64,000 bases of DNA from a gamma proteobacterium symbiont of Ctena orbiculata (GTDB taxonomy: Bacteria; Pseudomonadota; Gammaproteobacteria; Chromatiales; Chromatiaceae). Below are positions 49,801 to 58,470 of the stretch, piece by piece. The notes below the pieces were generated by a model that worked only from the letters and a program-made list of their open reading frames with translations, ran no database searches and had not been told where the DNA came from. The stretch is taken from contig QBVD01000060.1 in the NCBI GenBank assembly GCA_003058525.1, positions 1-64,000 of the forward strand, in the 5' to 3' direction. Each line of letters starts with the position of its first letter. Position 1 is the stretch's first letter. A program made the position numbers and the translations under genes.

Positions 49801-51327
49801 ATGGCAAACAAAAGTCTCGGCAATCCGTTTGATGCGGATACCGATCTTCAGCACGGTCCTGCGTGCAACTGCCCCATCTGTGTTTTTCAGAAGGAGCAGA
49901 TCCAGAGTAACTACGAATGCAGTGAAACCGAGTTGACCGAGCGATTGGAACGGGCGGTCTTTGAAGGCATCGCCACACCCGGGATGGATGAGTTGGCGGC
50001 TGCGGAACAGGCCGAGATCGCTGTCGACGAATCAGCGCAGACGGCAGTTGAGGATCCCAATCCTCTCGAGAGCTCCGAAGATGTCTTGGACCGGGTCGTC
50101 GAGAGTGCGGTGGTGCGTGGCATTTTCGGACACGACGACATGAGCCGCAGGGATTTCATGCGCCTGGTGGGTGGTGGCGCCTTCGCAGCCATGCTAGGCA
50201 GTATGCTGCCCATGGATGAGGTCAAAGCGGCAATCAAGGACAATCTCGGCAAACCGGAAAAGTCGAAGCTGAAGGTCGGATTTGTGCCGATCACCTGCGC
50301 CACGCCTATCATCATGGCTCATCCCATGGGCTTCTATGCCAAATACGGCCTGGATGTGGACGTCATCAAGACGGCTGGATGGGCGGTGGCCCGGGATAAA
50401 TCCTTGGCAAAGGAGTATGACGCCAGCCACATGCTGACACCGATGCCACTGGCCATCACCATGGGTTCCGGCTCCACGGCGGTACCATTCCGTATGCCTG
50501 CTGTAGAGAATATCAACGGCCAGGCCATCGTGCTGCACGTCAAACACAAGGATAAACGCGATCCTAAGGATTGGAAGGGCTTCAAGTTCGGTGTGCCGTT
50601 CGACTACTCCATGCATAACTTCCTGTTGCGTTACTACGTGGCGGAACACGGCATCGATCCTGACAAGGATATCCAGATCCGCGTGGTACCGCCGCCGGAA
50701 ATGGTGGCTAACCTGCGGGCCGGCAATCTGGACGGTTACCTGTCGCCGGATCCATTCAACCAGCGGGCGGTATGGGAGAAGGTGGGATTCATTCACACCC
50801 TCACCAAGGATATCTGGCCGGGCCATCCGTGCTGCGCTTTTGCCTGCTCCGAGGAGTTCGCCACCACTCTGCCGAACACCTACGCGGCGTTACTGAAGTC
50901 CATAGTGGATGCCACCGCCTACTCCTCAAAGCATGAAAATCGCAAGGAGATATCAAAGGCCATCGCACCAAAGAACTATCTCAATCAGCCGGTGCCTGTT
51001 ATCGAACAGGTGTTGACCGGTAAATACGCAGATGGTTTGGGTAAAGTGCATAACGTCCCAGATCGAATCGATTTCGACCCCTTCCCATGGCACTCCATGG
51101 CGGTCTGGATCCTGACCCAGATGAAGCGTTGGGGTTATGTGAAAGGGAATGTGGATTACAAGAAGATCGCGGAAGAGGTCTATCTGGCCTCCGATGCGGG
51201 ACGCATGATGAAGGAGCTGGGTTATCCGGTACCGGATCATACCTATGAGTCCTACGAAATTATGGGTAAGGCGTTCGATCCGGCCAAACCCGACGCATAT
51301 GTCCAGAGCTTCGCCATTAAACGTTAG
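49801..51327 (+). CDS. NitT/TauT-family ABC transporter substrate-binding protein with N-terminal Cys motif and internal Tat signal
   Basis: A 508-residue protein of the NrtA/CmpA/CynA class. The ATG at 49801 has AGGGG upstream. A soluble N-terminal ~110 residues carry CNCPIC (Cys22, 24, 27). Only then comes a twin-arginine signal, SRRDFMRLVGGGAFAAMLGS, at residues 115-134, so the Tat motif is preceded by an unusually long leader domain. The rest is a periplasmic-binding fold (LKVGFVPITCATPIIMAHPMGFY-type start, then PPPEMVANLRAGNLDGY). Substrate is probably cyanate or a similar anion, judged from cynS downstream; nitrate, bicarbonate or a sulfonate remain possible. Confidence 0.85.
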   Translation: MANKSLGNPFDADTDLQHGPACNCPICVFQKEQIQSNYECSETELTERLERAVFEGIATPGMDELAAAEQAEIAVDESAQTAVEDPNPLESSEDVLDRVVESAVVRGIFGHDDMSRRDFMRLVGGGAFAAMLGSMLPMDEVKAAIKDNLGKPEKSKLKVGFVPITCATPIIMAHPMGFYAKYGLDVDVIKTAGWAVARDKSLAKEYDASHMLTPMPLAITMGSGSTAVPFRMPAVENINGQAIVLHVKHKDKRDPKDWKGFKFGVPFDYSMHNFLLRYYVAEHGIDPDKDIQIRVVPPPEMVANLRAGNLDGYLSPDPFNQRAVWEKVGFIHTLTKDIWPGHPCCAFACSEEFATTLPNTYAALLKSIVDATAYSSKHENRKEISKAIAPKNYLNQPVPVIEQVLTGKYADGLGKVHNVPDRIDFDPFPWHSMAVWILTQMKRWGYVKGNVDYKKIAEEVYLASDAGRMMKELGYPVPDHTYESYEIMGKAFDPAKPDAYVQSFAIKR

Positions 51328-51398
51328 ACCGTGTGTCGGCGGGGTCGGGGGGTCTCTTCCACCCGGCCCCTTAACAAAACAGAGGGGAAACCGAAGTT

Positions 51399-52229
51399 AT
51401 GCTGCAGTCTCTAAACATGCGAGCCACAGTGCTGGCCGTCACTTTCCTGGCCGTCATGCTCGGCCTCTGGGAAATGGCCAATCAAGCGCCGCAAGCGAAG
51501 AAGGCATTGACCGAATATGAGATCCTCATGGGCGGTGCCGACCAGGAGGCGCGAGTACCGCCACCGTCCAAGGTCATTGGTCTGGCAGTGGATGAATTGT
51601 CCGATCCCTTCTACGACAAGGGTCCCAATGACAAGGGTATCGGCATCCAGCTTGGCTACTCCATCTATCGGGTCCTGGCCGGTTACTTCATGGCGGCCGT
51701 TATCGCCATACCGGTCGGCTTCCTGATCGGCATGTCGCCGTTGATCCAAAAGGCATTGAATCCCTTCATTCAGGTGTTGCGTCCCATCTCACCACTGGCC
51801 TGGATGCCGCTGGCCCTTTTTATCATCAAGGATTCGGAGGCCAGCTCTATCTTTGTTATTTTCATCTGTTCCATCTGGCCGATGTTGATCAACACGGCTT
51901 TCGGTGTGGCCAATGTGCGCAAGGACTGGCTGAATGTGGCCCGTACACATGAGCTTTCGCCGGTGCGTACCGCATTCACCGTGATCCTGCCGGCGGCGGC
52001 ACCCACAATTCTCACCGGCATGCGTATCTCCATCGGCATCGCCTGGTTGGTCATCGTCGCTGCCGAGATGCTGGTGGGTGGCACGGGGATCGGGTATTAC
52101 GTGTGGAACGAGTGGAACAACCTCGATCTCACCAGCGTTATTTTCTCCATTCTGATGATCGGTATCGTAGGCATGCTGCTAGATATGGCGTTGTCCGGTG
52201 CCACCCGTCTGGTCACCTATAAGGAATAA
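51399..52229 (+). CDS. NitT/TauT-family ABC transporter permease
   Basis: A 276-residue inner-membrane permease with about six membrane segments; the first (TVLAVTFLAVMLGLWEM) is at the N terminus. The EAA-type loop for contact with the ATPase is LNVARTHELSPVRTAFTVILPAAAP. It starts at an ATG 71 nt after the binding protein with GAGGGG upstream, and the ATPase gene follows 7 nt later. It corresponds to NrtB/CynB. Confidence 0.9.
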   Translation: MLQSLNMRATVLAVTFLAVMLGLWEMANQAPQAKKALTEYEILMGGADQEARVPPPSKVIGLAVDELSDPFYDKGPNDKGIGIQLGYSIYRVLAGYFMAAVIAIPVGFLIGMSPLIQKALNPFIQVLRPISPLAWMPLALFIIKDSEASSIFVIFICSIWPMLINTAFGVANVRKDWLNVARTHELSPVRTAFTVILPAAAPTILTGMRISIGIAWLVIVAAEMLVGGTGIGYYVWNEWNNLDLTSVIFSILMIGIVGMLLDMALSGATRLVTYKE

Positions 52230-52236
52230 CGAACCT

Positions 52237-53193
52237 ATGACAACAAAACATTTTTTTGTCGAGGCGGAAAACCTTTCCAAACGATTCAAGACCAAGGATG
52301 GGGAGTTAACGGTATTCGAGAATGCCAATTTCGGCATTCATAAGGGTGAGTTCGTCTGCATAATCGGCCACTCCGGGTGCGGTAAGTCCACCATCATGAA
52401 TATCCTGGCCGGCCTTGACGGCGCCAGCGACGGCGTCCTGTTCATGGACAGCAAAGAGGTGGGTGGTCCGGCCTTGGAACGGGGTGTTGTATTCCAGAAC
52501 TATAGCCTGCTGCCCTGGCTGAGCGCCCTCAAAAACGTCACATTCGGGGTACGCGCCCGCTGGCCCCAGTGGAGCCGCGAGCAGGTGCGGGAACATGCCT
52601 ATAAATATCTGCAGATGGTGGGCCTGGGGGATGGCGCGGAGGAACGCAAACCGTACGAACTCTCCGGCGGTATGCGCCAGCGGGTCTCCATCGCCCGCGC
52701 CTTTGCCATAGAGCCCAAACTGTTGCTGCTGGACGAGCCTTTTGGGGCGCTGGATGCACTGACACGCGGCAATATCCAGGATGAGCTGCTGAAGATCTGG
52801 AACGAGACCCATCAAACGGTGTTCATGATTACTCATGACGTAGACGAGGCGATCCTGCTGGCCGATCGCATATTGCTGATGACCAACGGTCCCTATGCGC
52901 GTATCGCCGAATCGGTGAAGGTGGCTATCCCGAGACCCCGGGACCGCACCTCGATCATCCACGACCCGGCTTACTATCCGATTCGCAATCATCTGGTGGA
53001 TTTCCTGGTCATGCGATCCAAGGAGCTTGCAGGTGGTCCTGTCGCTGAGCGGGAGACACAGGACGAGAGTGGTAAGCCGGATGGTTATGTCAGGGTGTTT
53101 CCGGAAGAGGTCAATCCGGCCCGGGGAATTTGTGCCGTGCAGGACGCACAGACAGTGAATCGGTATGCAGACAAGGAGCGCGTAACAGTATGA
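52237..53193 (+). CDS. NitT/TauT-family ABC transporter ATP-binding protein
   Basis: A 318-residue ATPase corresponding to NrtD/CynD. Walker [11 protein letters not shown]-loop [12 protein letters not shown], signature [14 protein letters not shown], Walker [13 protein letters not shown] and the switch THDVDEA are intact. A C-terminal extension of about 60 residues beyond the domain has no recognised motif. The start is the ATG at 52237; the frame is open to 52198 inside the permease gene. Its stop overlaps the CobW-family start in an ATGA junction. Confidence 0.93.
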   Translation: MTTKHFFVEAENLSKRFKTKDGELTVFENANFGIHKGEFVCIIGHSGCGKSTIMNILAGLDGASDGVLFMDSKEVGGPALERGVVFQNYSLLPWLSALKNVTFGVRARWPQWSREQVREHAYKYLQMVGLGDGAEERKPYELSGGMRQRVSIARAFAIEPKLLLLDEPFGALDALTRGNIQDELLKIWNETHQTVFMITHDVDEAILLADRILLMTNGPYARIAESVKVAIPRPRDRTSIIHDPAYYPIRNHLVDFLVMRSKELAGGPVAERETQDESGKPDGYVRVFPEEVNPARGICAVQDAQTVNRYADKERVTV

Positions 53194-54581
53194 CAGCTTG
53201 TCTCCAGGAAACCTGTAACGAACACAGCAACGGCACAACGTCGGTTGAACGCGATGGGCGTGTGCCGGTAACGGTGTTGACCGGATTTCTCGGTTCAGGA
53301 AAGACAACCCTGTTGAACCGGATTCTCACGGAGCAGCATGGAAAACGCATCGCGGTCATCGAGAACGAATATGGCGAGATCGGTATTGACCATGAGCTGG
53401 TGGTGCTGTCCGATGAAGAGATCTTCGAGATGAACAACGGTTGCATCTGCTGCACGGTGCGGGGTGACCTGATCCGCATCCTGGGCCGCCTGATGCGCCG
53501 CAAGCACAAGTTCGACCACATCCTTATCGAGACCACCGGTATGGCTGACCCAGGTCCGGTGGCCCAGACCTTCTTCATGGACGAGGAGATGAAGGAGAAA
53601 CTGCGCCTGGATGCCATCGTCACCCTGGTGGATGCCAAGCATGTGGTGCAGCATCTGGACCAGTCTGACGAGTGCGAGGCGCAACTGGCTTTTGCCGATG
53701 TGGTCCTCGTCAACAAGACAGACCTGGTCAGTGCGGAGGCGTTGAACACTCTCACTGAGGCCATACAGGGTCGTAACCGCCTGGCGCGAATCTATCAAAC
53801 CCAACATGGTGTTATCGATCTGGATCGGATTATGGGTATCCGCGCCTTTGATCTGGAGGCCAAGCTCGAGGAGATCCCCTCTTTCCTGCAAGAGGAACTC
53901 CCCTTCGAGTGGTCCGGCATCTTCTCTTTGCAGGTGGGCGATTACGAATTGAGTTTCCAGCCGGGTCCCGATCCCGCCATCGATGTTGTGTTGGGGGCGA
54001 TCGAAGATGGGCAAAGTTTCGAAGATTGGAAGAACAGCAGTATCCTACTCTATTCCGATGACACGGCGCCACTGACCGAAACCGGTCTCACCCCGGCTAA
54101 AGCTCTCTATCGACTGCCGGTGGACTCAGTGTCGGGCGGTCAGTATCGGGTTTGCATACCCAGCCCTGGCCGTTATGCACTGATCACCCAACATCTACCC
54201 CAAGAGTTCTCCATGGCCCTGTCGCTGAACGGTCAACCGGTCTTGGCCGAAACCCAACAGGAGTATACTAGCCCCCACAGTCACGATGAGACAGTGGGTT
54301 CGGTGGGCCTGCACCTGGCAGGGGATCTGGATCAGGAAAGGTTCGAGCGTTGGGTGGTCTCCCTGTTGCGGCGCAAGGGTCCCGACATCTTTCGTTTCAA
54401 GGGAATCCTGGCCCTGGCGGGTAAGCCTGAGCGCTTCGTGTTCCAGGGGGTTCATATGTTGTTCGATGGAAAGTTCGGTCGGCCATGGAGCAGTGAATTG
54501 CGTCACAGCCAGATGATCTTCATCGGACGGCAGCTGGATCGCGCGGAGCTCGAAACGGGATTGGCCTCATGCAAGGCTTGA
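53190..54581 (+). CDS. CobW/COG0523-family GTPase (putative metallochaperone) with an inserted domain
   Basis: A 463-residue G3E GTPase. Walker [10 protein letters not shown] is at 32-40, the metal-binding CxCC motif is NNGCICC (Cys85, 87, 88), and the G4 motif is VNKTD. The CobW C-terminal domain is recognisable near the end ([20 protein letters not shown]). Between the two lies an extra ~130-residue segment (about 245-375) that is not typical of the family and ends near PHSHDE. Such proteins supply Zn, Co, Ni or Fe to client enzymes. The ATG overlaps the ATPase stop (ATGA), so it is tightly coupled to the transporter. The client is unknown. Confidence 0.88.
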   Translation: MTACLQETCNEHSNGTTSVERDGRVPVTVLTGFLGSGKTTLLNRILTEQHGKRIAVIENEYGEIGIDHELVVLSDEEIFEMNNGCICCTVRGDLIRILGRLMRRKHKFDHILIETTGMADPGPVAQTFFMDEEMKEKLRLDAIVTLVDAKHVVQHLDQSDECEAQLAFADVVLVNKTDLVSAEALNTLTEAIQGRNRLARIYQTQHGVIDLDRIMGIRAFDLEAKLEEIPSFLQEELPFEWSGIFSLQVGDYELSFQPGPDPAIDVVLGAIEDGQSFEDWKNSSILLYSDDTAPLTETGLTPAKALYRLPVDSVSGGQYRVCIPSPGRYALITQHLPQEFSMALSLNGQPVLAETQQEYTSPHSHDETVGSVGLHLAGDLDQERFERWVVSLLRRKGPDIFRFKGILALAGKPERFVFQGVHMLFDGKFGRPWSSELRHSQMIFIGRQLDRAELETGLASCKA

Positions 54582-55609
54582 GCATGGCAACCCCTGTGGC
54601 GAATAGCGCTGAGCTGGCCTGGGCTACAGTCCTGGGTGAAAGCGTTGCCGACATCGCCTGGTTGCCCTCTGGTGAACAGCTGTTTGCCGGTACCGCGGAG
54701 GGTGAATTGTGCGGTTACCAGGCAGATGCGGATTGCAGATACCGCATCCAAGCCCACCAACGAGGTCTTACACGGATCTCTCCTTGTCCCCTGGGTAAGA
54801 CAATCGCGACCACCGGTGAGGATGGTGGGGTGCTGCTTTGGCGGGCAGATACTGGTGAACGCATGCAGATCCTGGCGCGAGATCATGATTGGGCCGAGCA
54901 TCTGGCCTGGTCTCCTGATGGCAAGACATTGGCCGGTGCGGCCGGTTCACGGCTCTATCTTCGCGATGCGAACGGCCGTACCAGCGAACTGGATGGGCAT
55001 CCTGGGAATGTGGCGGCCATGGCCTGGGCGCCCAAGGGCCGCAAGTTGGCGAGCGCCACCAACAAAGGGGTCTATCTATGGAATGTCGGCAGCCGGCAAC
55101 CGACACAGGTGTTGAGTTTTCCCGGCGCTGCTGTCTCCCTTGACTGGAGCCACGACGGCCGCGCCCTGGCGGCGGGGACCCAGGATGGCTTCCTCTACAT
55201 CAGACTGCAGTTACCCGGTTGCATACCGCGCCAACTCAACATGAGTGGATATCCCGGCAAGGTCACTGGGCTTAGCTGGCACCCCAAACGGCTTCGTGTC
55301 GCCACCTGTGGCGGCAGTGATGTGGTGTTATGGGAACTGGATGCCACCAAGGGTAAACGACACGCGACCCCGTTACGGCGTCACTGTCATACCGTAACCA
55401 CCCTCACTTACAGTCCTGACGGAAACCTGCTTGCCAGCGCGGATCGCCACGGCAGGCTCTGTATTTGGGATGAGGATGGCCTGGTGGCCTTCGAGATGGA
55501 ACTGGGGACTGAGATTACTTCACTGGCCTGGCATCCCGGCGCCCAGCGGTTGGCCGTGGGAAGCGTCGATGGTTTGCTGCGCCTGTTTATCCTGGGGGAG
55601 CAGCGATGA
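54569..55609 (+). CDS. WD40-repeat protein
   Basis: A 346-residue protein, almost wholly WD40 repeats; about seven blades can be traced, such as [40 protein letters not shown] and [20 protein letters not shown]. No signal peptide is seen, so it should act in the cytoplasm as a scaffold. It overlaps the end of the CobW-family gene by 13 nt (an alternative ATG at 54584 gives almost no overlap). CobW-WD40 pairs recur in proteobacteria, so the two probably form a complex; the role is not known. Confidence 0.85.
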   Translation: MQGLSMATPVANSAELAWATVLGESVADIAWLPSGEQLFAGTAEGELCGYQADADCRYRIQAHQRGLTRISPCPLGKTIATTGEDGGVLLWRADTGERMQILARDHDWAEHLAWSPDGKTLAGAAGSRLYLRDANGRTSELDGHPGNVAAMAWAPKGRKLASATNKGVYLWNVGSRQPTQVLSFPGAAVSLDWSHDGRALAAGTQDGFLYIRLQLPGCIPRQLNMSGYPGKVTGLSWHPKRLRVATCGGSDVVLWELDATKGKRHATPLRRHCHTVTTLTYSPDGNLLASADRHGRLCIWDEDGLVAFEMELGTEITSLAWHPGAQRLAVGSVDGLLRLFILGEQR

Positions 55610-55647
55610 GCCCCCTCCCTATTTACTGCTAATCGAGAGAGGAAACC

Positions 55648-56088
55648 ATGAACAAGATCGAGATGACGGAAGCCATCATGACCGCCAAGAGCAAGTCAGG
55701 GCTTGGTTGGGAGGCCATAGCGGGGAAGGTTGGATTGGACCCCGTATTCGTGACGTCCGCCTGCCTGGGTATGAACTCATTGAAATCGGAATACGCCGAC
55801 AAGCTTTGTGACGCACTGCAACTGCCAGGTGAGGTATCCACCGCATTGCAGGCCTTTCCCAACAAGAAATGGGATCAGATCGTGCCGACCGACCCGGTTA
55901 TCTATCGTTGGTACGAAATCGTCGGTGTTTACGGCGAGACCATCAAAGAGATCATCCATGAGAAGTTCGGAGACGGCATCATGTCCGCCATCGATTTCTC
56001 CATGAGCATCGATAAGGAGGAGAATCCCGCGGGTGACCGGGTTTTGGTCGCCATGAGTGGTAAATTTCTGCCTTACAAGAGCTGGTAA
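55648..56088 (+). CDS. cynS: Cyanate hydratase (cyanase)
   Basis: Decomposes cyanate with bicarbonate to ammonium and CO2 in the cytoplasm as a decamer. The 146-residue protein has the N-terminal helical bundle (LTEAIMTAK-like) and the C-terminal catalytic domain. The catalytic residues line up with E. coli Arg96, Glu99 and Ser122 as Arg87 and Glu90 in YRWYE and Ser113 in IMSAIDF. The C terminus, GKFLPYKSW, is the family's. A GAGAGG ribosome-binding sequence lies upstream of the ATG. Its place downstream of a NitT-type transporter resembles cynABDS clusters, providing nitrogen and CO2 from cyanate. Confidence 0.96.
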   Translation: MNKIEMTEAIMTAKSKSGLGWEAIAGKVGLDPVFVTSACLGMNSLKSEYADKLCDALQLPGEVSTALQAFPNKKWDQIVPTDPVIYRWYEIVGVYGETIKEIIHEKFGDGIMSAIDFSMSIDKEENPAGDRVLVAMSGKFLPYKSW

Positions 56089-56189
56089 TGCGATTTTTAC
56101 CGCATGTGGAATACCTGCACAGCTGATTTACAGTGTCGCCGAGCCTCGGTTGGGCGACCATTGAGAGACATGACTAAGAGGTAATAGAT

Positions 56190-56888
56190 ATGCACATCGA
56201 ACCAGGCGTCGTTCTCGGCGCAAAAATGGCACTTGGCTATGTGACCGCCGCAGGGGCATTCCTGTATGCGGCAAAGCATTCCCTGAAAACGATTGAAAAG
56301 GACGGGCTCGTTGCGCTCGCTATCCGGACGTTCATGGCGACTCTGCTGGTGTTCGGCTTTTTCGAGCTTCTGCCGCACTATCCGGTAGGCGTCTCCGAAG
56401 TGCACTTCATCCTTGGTTCGACCCTGTTTCTGATGTTCGGCGCCGCCCCCGCTGCAATTGGTTTGGCCATGGCCCTGATGTTGCAGGGGGTCCTGTTTGC
56501 TCCAGCCGACCTGCCACAATACGGCATGAATGTCACCACCCTGTTGGTGCCGCTATTCATGATCGATGTGCTGGCACGCCGTATCATTCCAGCGGAGACC
56601 GCATATAAGGACATTGAATATATGCAGGCGTTCAAGCTATCTATGGTCTATCAAGCGGGTGTCGTGGCTTGGGTGGGATTCTGGGCGATCTATGGTCAGG
56701 GGTTTGGGGCAGAGAATATAGCGCAGATTGCATCATTCAGCACCGCGTACATATTGGTTGTGTTGTTTGAGCCGTTGGTGGATCTGGCCGTACTTGCGTC
56801 GGCCAAGTCGATGCATCAATTCAAGGACAGCATGCTTTTTCAGTCACGCCTGTATAAGGCTGCGTGCACGGCGAGCGCAGGATCATAG
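56190..56888 (+). CDS. Solitary CbiM-like (ECF-type Co/Ni transport) membrane protein
   Basis: A 232-residue protein with about six membrane segments. It begins MHIEPGVV, and an N-terminal Met-His is the metal-coordinating start of CbiM/NikM subunits of cobalt/nickel ECF transporters. No CbiN, CbiQ or CbiO partner is nearby, so it is solitary. It follows cynS by about 100 nt on the same strand and, with the CobW-type GTPase, gives the cluster two metal-related proteins. Transport of Co2+ or Ni2+ is an inference from the family and could be wrong for this divergent member. Confidence 0.72.
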   Translation: MHIEPGVVLGAKMALGYVTAAGAFLYAAKHSLKTIEKDGLVALAIRTFMATLLVFGFFELLPHYPVGVSEVHFILGSTLFLMFGAAPAAIGLAMALMLQGVLFAPADLPQYGMNVTTLLVPLFMIDVLARRIIPAETAYKDIEYMQAFKLSMVYQAGVVAWVGFWAIYGQGFGAENIAQIASFSTAYILVVLFEPLVDLAVLASAKSMHQFKDSMLFQSRLYKAACTASAGS

Positions 56889-56906
56889 ACTGCCCCACCC
56901 AGGACT

Positions 56907-56933
56907 GGCGGCGGCATCTTTTATGTTGCCGCC
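56907..56933 (+). terminator. Hairpin after the transporter-cyanase operon
   Basis: GGCGGCGGCAT and ATGTTGCCGCC pair over 11 bp, allowing two G-U pairs, with a CTTTT loop. It lies 18 nt after the CbiM-like stop. No T-run follows. Confidence 0.45.
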
Positions 56934-57038
56934 GTCAGCGGGGGTTGTGCTCGATATTTGTCGCTTAAATCCTTATTTGCCTCTGGTTGAGAGTATTGTT
57001 AGTGTATGGAGTGTTGACAACCAAATGACTGACTCATC

Positions 57039-58076
57039 ATGGAATCCAGGTATAGGGAAACGCCTGTAAGGGAATCGCTTCATTCTTACAGTCCGCATCG
57101 CTTTTTTGATACTAATCATGTATTTGCCAAGTCGGCCAAACGCCGGTTGGCGGTAATTCTACCCTGCTACAACGAACAAGCGGCGATCGCAAGGGTCGTC
57201 ACGGATTTCCGTCAGGTCCTGCCCGAGGCCGTCATATATGTCTTCGATAACAGTTCGACCGACGGGACGGCGGATAAGGCGCGAAAAGCGGGCGCAATCG
57301 TTCGGCAGGTCAACCTGCCCGGCAAGGGCAATGTGGTAAGACGCATGTTCGCTGATGTGGACGCCGATATTTACATCATGGCGGACGGTGATGCCACCTA
57401 CCATGCTGCGAGTGCGCCATCGATGATACGGAAACTGTTGCGCGATAATCTGGACATGGTCGTCGGCGTTCGCAATCACCAATCCAGTGAGGCGTACAGA
57501 AGAGGCCACAAATCAGGTAACCGCTTGCTGACCAGCACGACTACCAGCATATTCGGCAGCGGATTCACCGATATGCTGTCGGGGTATCGGGTATTTTCAC
57601 GCCGTTTCGTCAAATCCTTCCCCGCCATGTCCCAGGGCTTCGAAATTGAGACTGAGCTTGCCATTCATGCACTCGAGTTGCGTATGCCATGCGGTGAAGT
57701 GAGTACCCCCTATGGCGCCAGGCCGGAAGAGTCGGAAAGCAAGCTACGAACCTATTCCGATGGATTTCGTATTCTCAAAACGATTATCAAATTATTCGCC
57801 ATGGAACGTCCGCTACGCTTTTACGGTTTGATTGCGCTTGGTTTTATCGTGTCTGCGATTATCCTGGCTGTGCCGATTGTGGTCACCTATTTGGAAACCG
57901 GGATGGTACCGAGGTTTCCGACAGCGATTCTGAGCACAGGTTTGGTTATTACGGGAGCAATCGGTTTTATTACCGGGCTCATCCTGGAGACGGTCACCGT
58001 GGGCAGGCGGGAGATAAAGCAGCTGCACTATCTGTCCATGCCGCCTGTTTCCAGCATGAGTATGAATGAAGACTAG
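57039..58076 (+). CDS. Family 2 glycosyltransferase, GtrB/DPM1-like
   Basis: A 345-residue membrane-anchored glycosyltransferase. The GT-A domain shows AVILPCYNEQAAIARV at its start, DNSSTDGTADKA and the metal-binding ADGDATY, then a conserved GFEIETELAIHAL region. Two C-terminal membrane segments (about residues 265-330) anchor it. These enzymes usually load a sugar onto undecaprenyl phosphate. The gtrA-like gene follows after 3 nt and a large membrane protein after that, the three-part layout of glucosylation (gtrABC-type) cassettes. Confidence 0.88.
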   Translation: MESRYRETPVRESLHSYSPHRFFDTNHVFAKSAKRRLAVILPCYNEQAAIARVVTDFRQVLPEAVIYVFDNSSTDGTADKARKAGAIVRQVNLPGKGNVVRRMFADVDADIYIMADGDATYHAASAPSMIRKLLRDNLDMVVGVRNHQSSEAYRRGHKSGNRLLTSTTTSIFGSGFTDMLSGYRVFSRRFVKSFPAMSQGFEIETELAIHALELRMPCGEVSTPYGARPEESESKLRTYSDGFRILKTIIKLFAMERPLRFYGLIALGFIVSAIILAVPIVVTYLETGMVPRFPTAILSTGLVITGAIGFITGLILETVTVGRREIKQLHYLSMPPVSSMSMNED

Positions 58077-58079
58077 GCC

Positions 58080-58463
58080 ATGAAACAGTTCGGTATGTTC
58101 GCGGTAGCCGGGACCATCGGCTATCTTGTCGATGTCGCTGTGCTATTACTGTGCAACCTGGTTATGGGGCCGCATATTGGCCGCCTCGTTTCATTCAGTG
58201 CCGCTGTCGTGACAACCTGGCTCATTAATAGAAGACATACCTTTTCAACTTCAGGGGATGCGTCATTACGGCGTGAGTTTTCCCGCTATTTCACCACATC
58301 GATAGGCGGTGGTGCGGTAAATCTCTTAAGCTATTCGGCGGTAGTGAATGCATTGGATCTTTCATCGGTCTGGTTGCCATTTGCGGTCGCGTTCGGTTCC
58401 CTGTCAGGTATGACGGTAAACTTTCTGCTTGCCAAGCACTTTGTATTTACTTATCCCAAGTAA
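58080..58463 (+). CDS. GtrA-family flippase-like membrane protein
   Basis: A 127-residue protein with four membrane segments. FAVAGTIGYLVDVAVLLLCN is at the N terminus and the conserved TTWLINRRHTFS and VNFLLAKHFVFTY segments of the GtrA family are present. It probably helps flip the lipid-linked sugar made by the upstream transferase. It lies 3 nt after that gene and 7 nt before the next. Confidence 0.9.
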   Translation: MKQFGMFAVAGTIGYLVDVAVLLLCNLVMGPHIGRLVSFSAAVVTTWLINRRHTFSTSGDASLRREFSRYFTTSIGGGAVNLLSYSAVVNALDLSSVWLPFAVAFGSLSGMTVNFLLAKHFVFTYPK

Positions 58464-58470
58464 GTTATGT

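Noticed and set aside
49492-49854. 120-codon minus-strand frame over the operon control region
   Set aside because: It overlaps the promoter, leader and start of the binding-protein gene, and its product resembles nothing.
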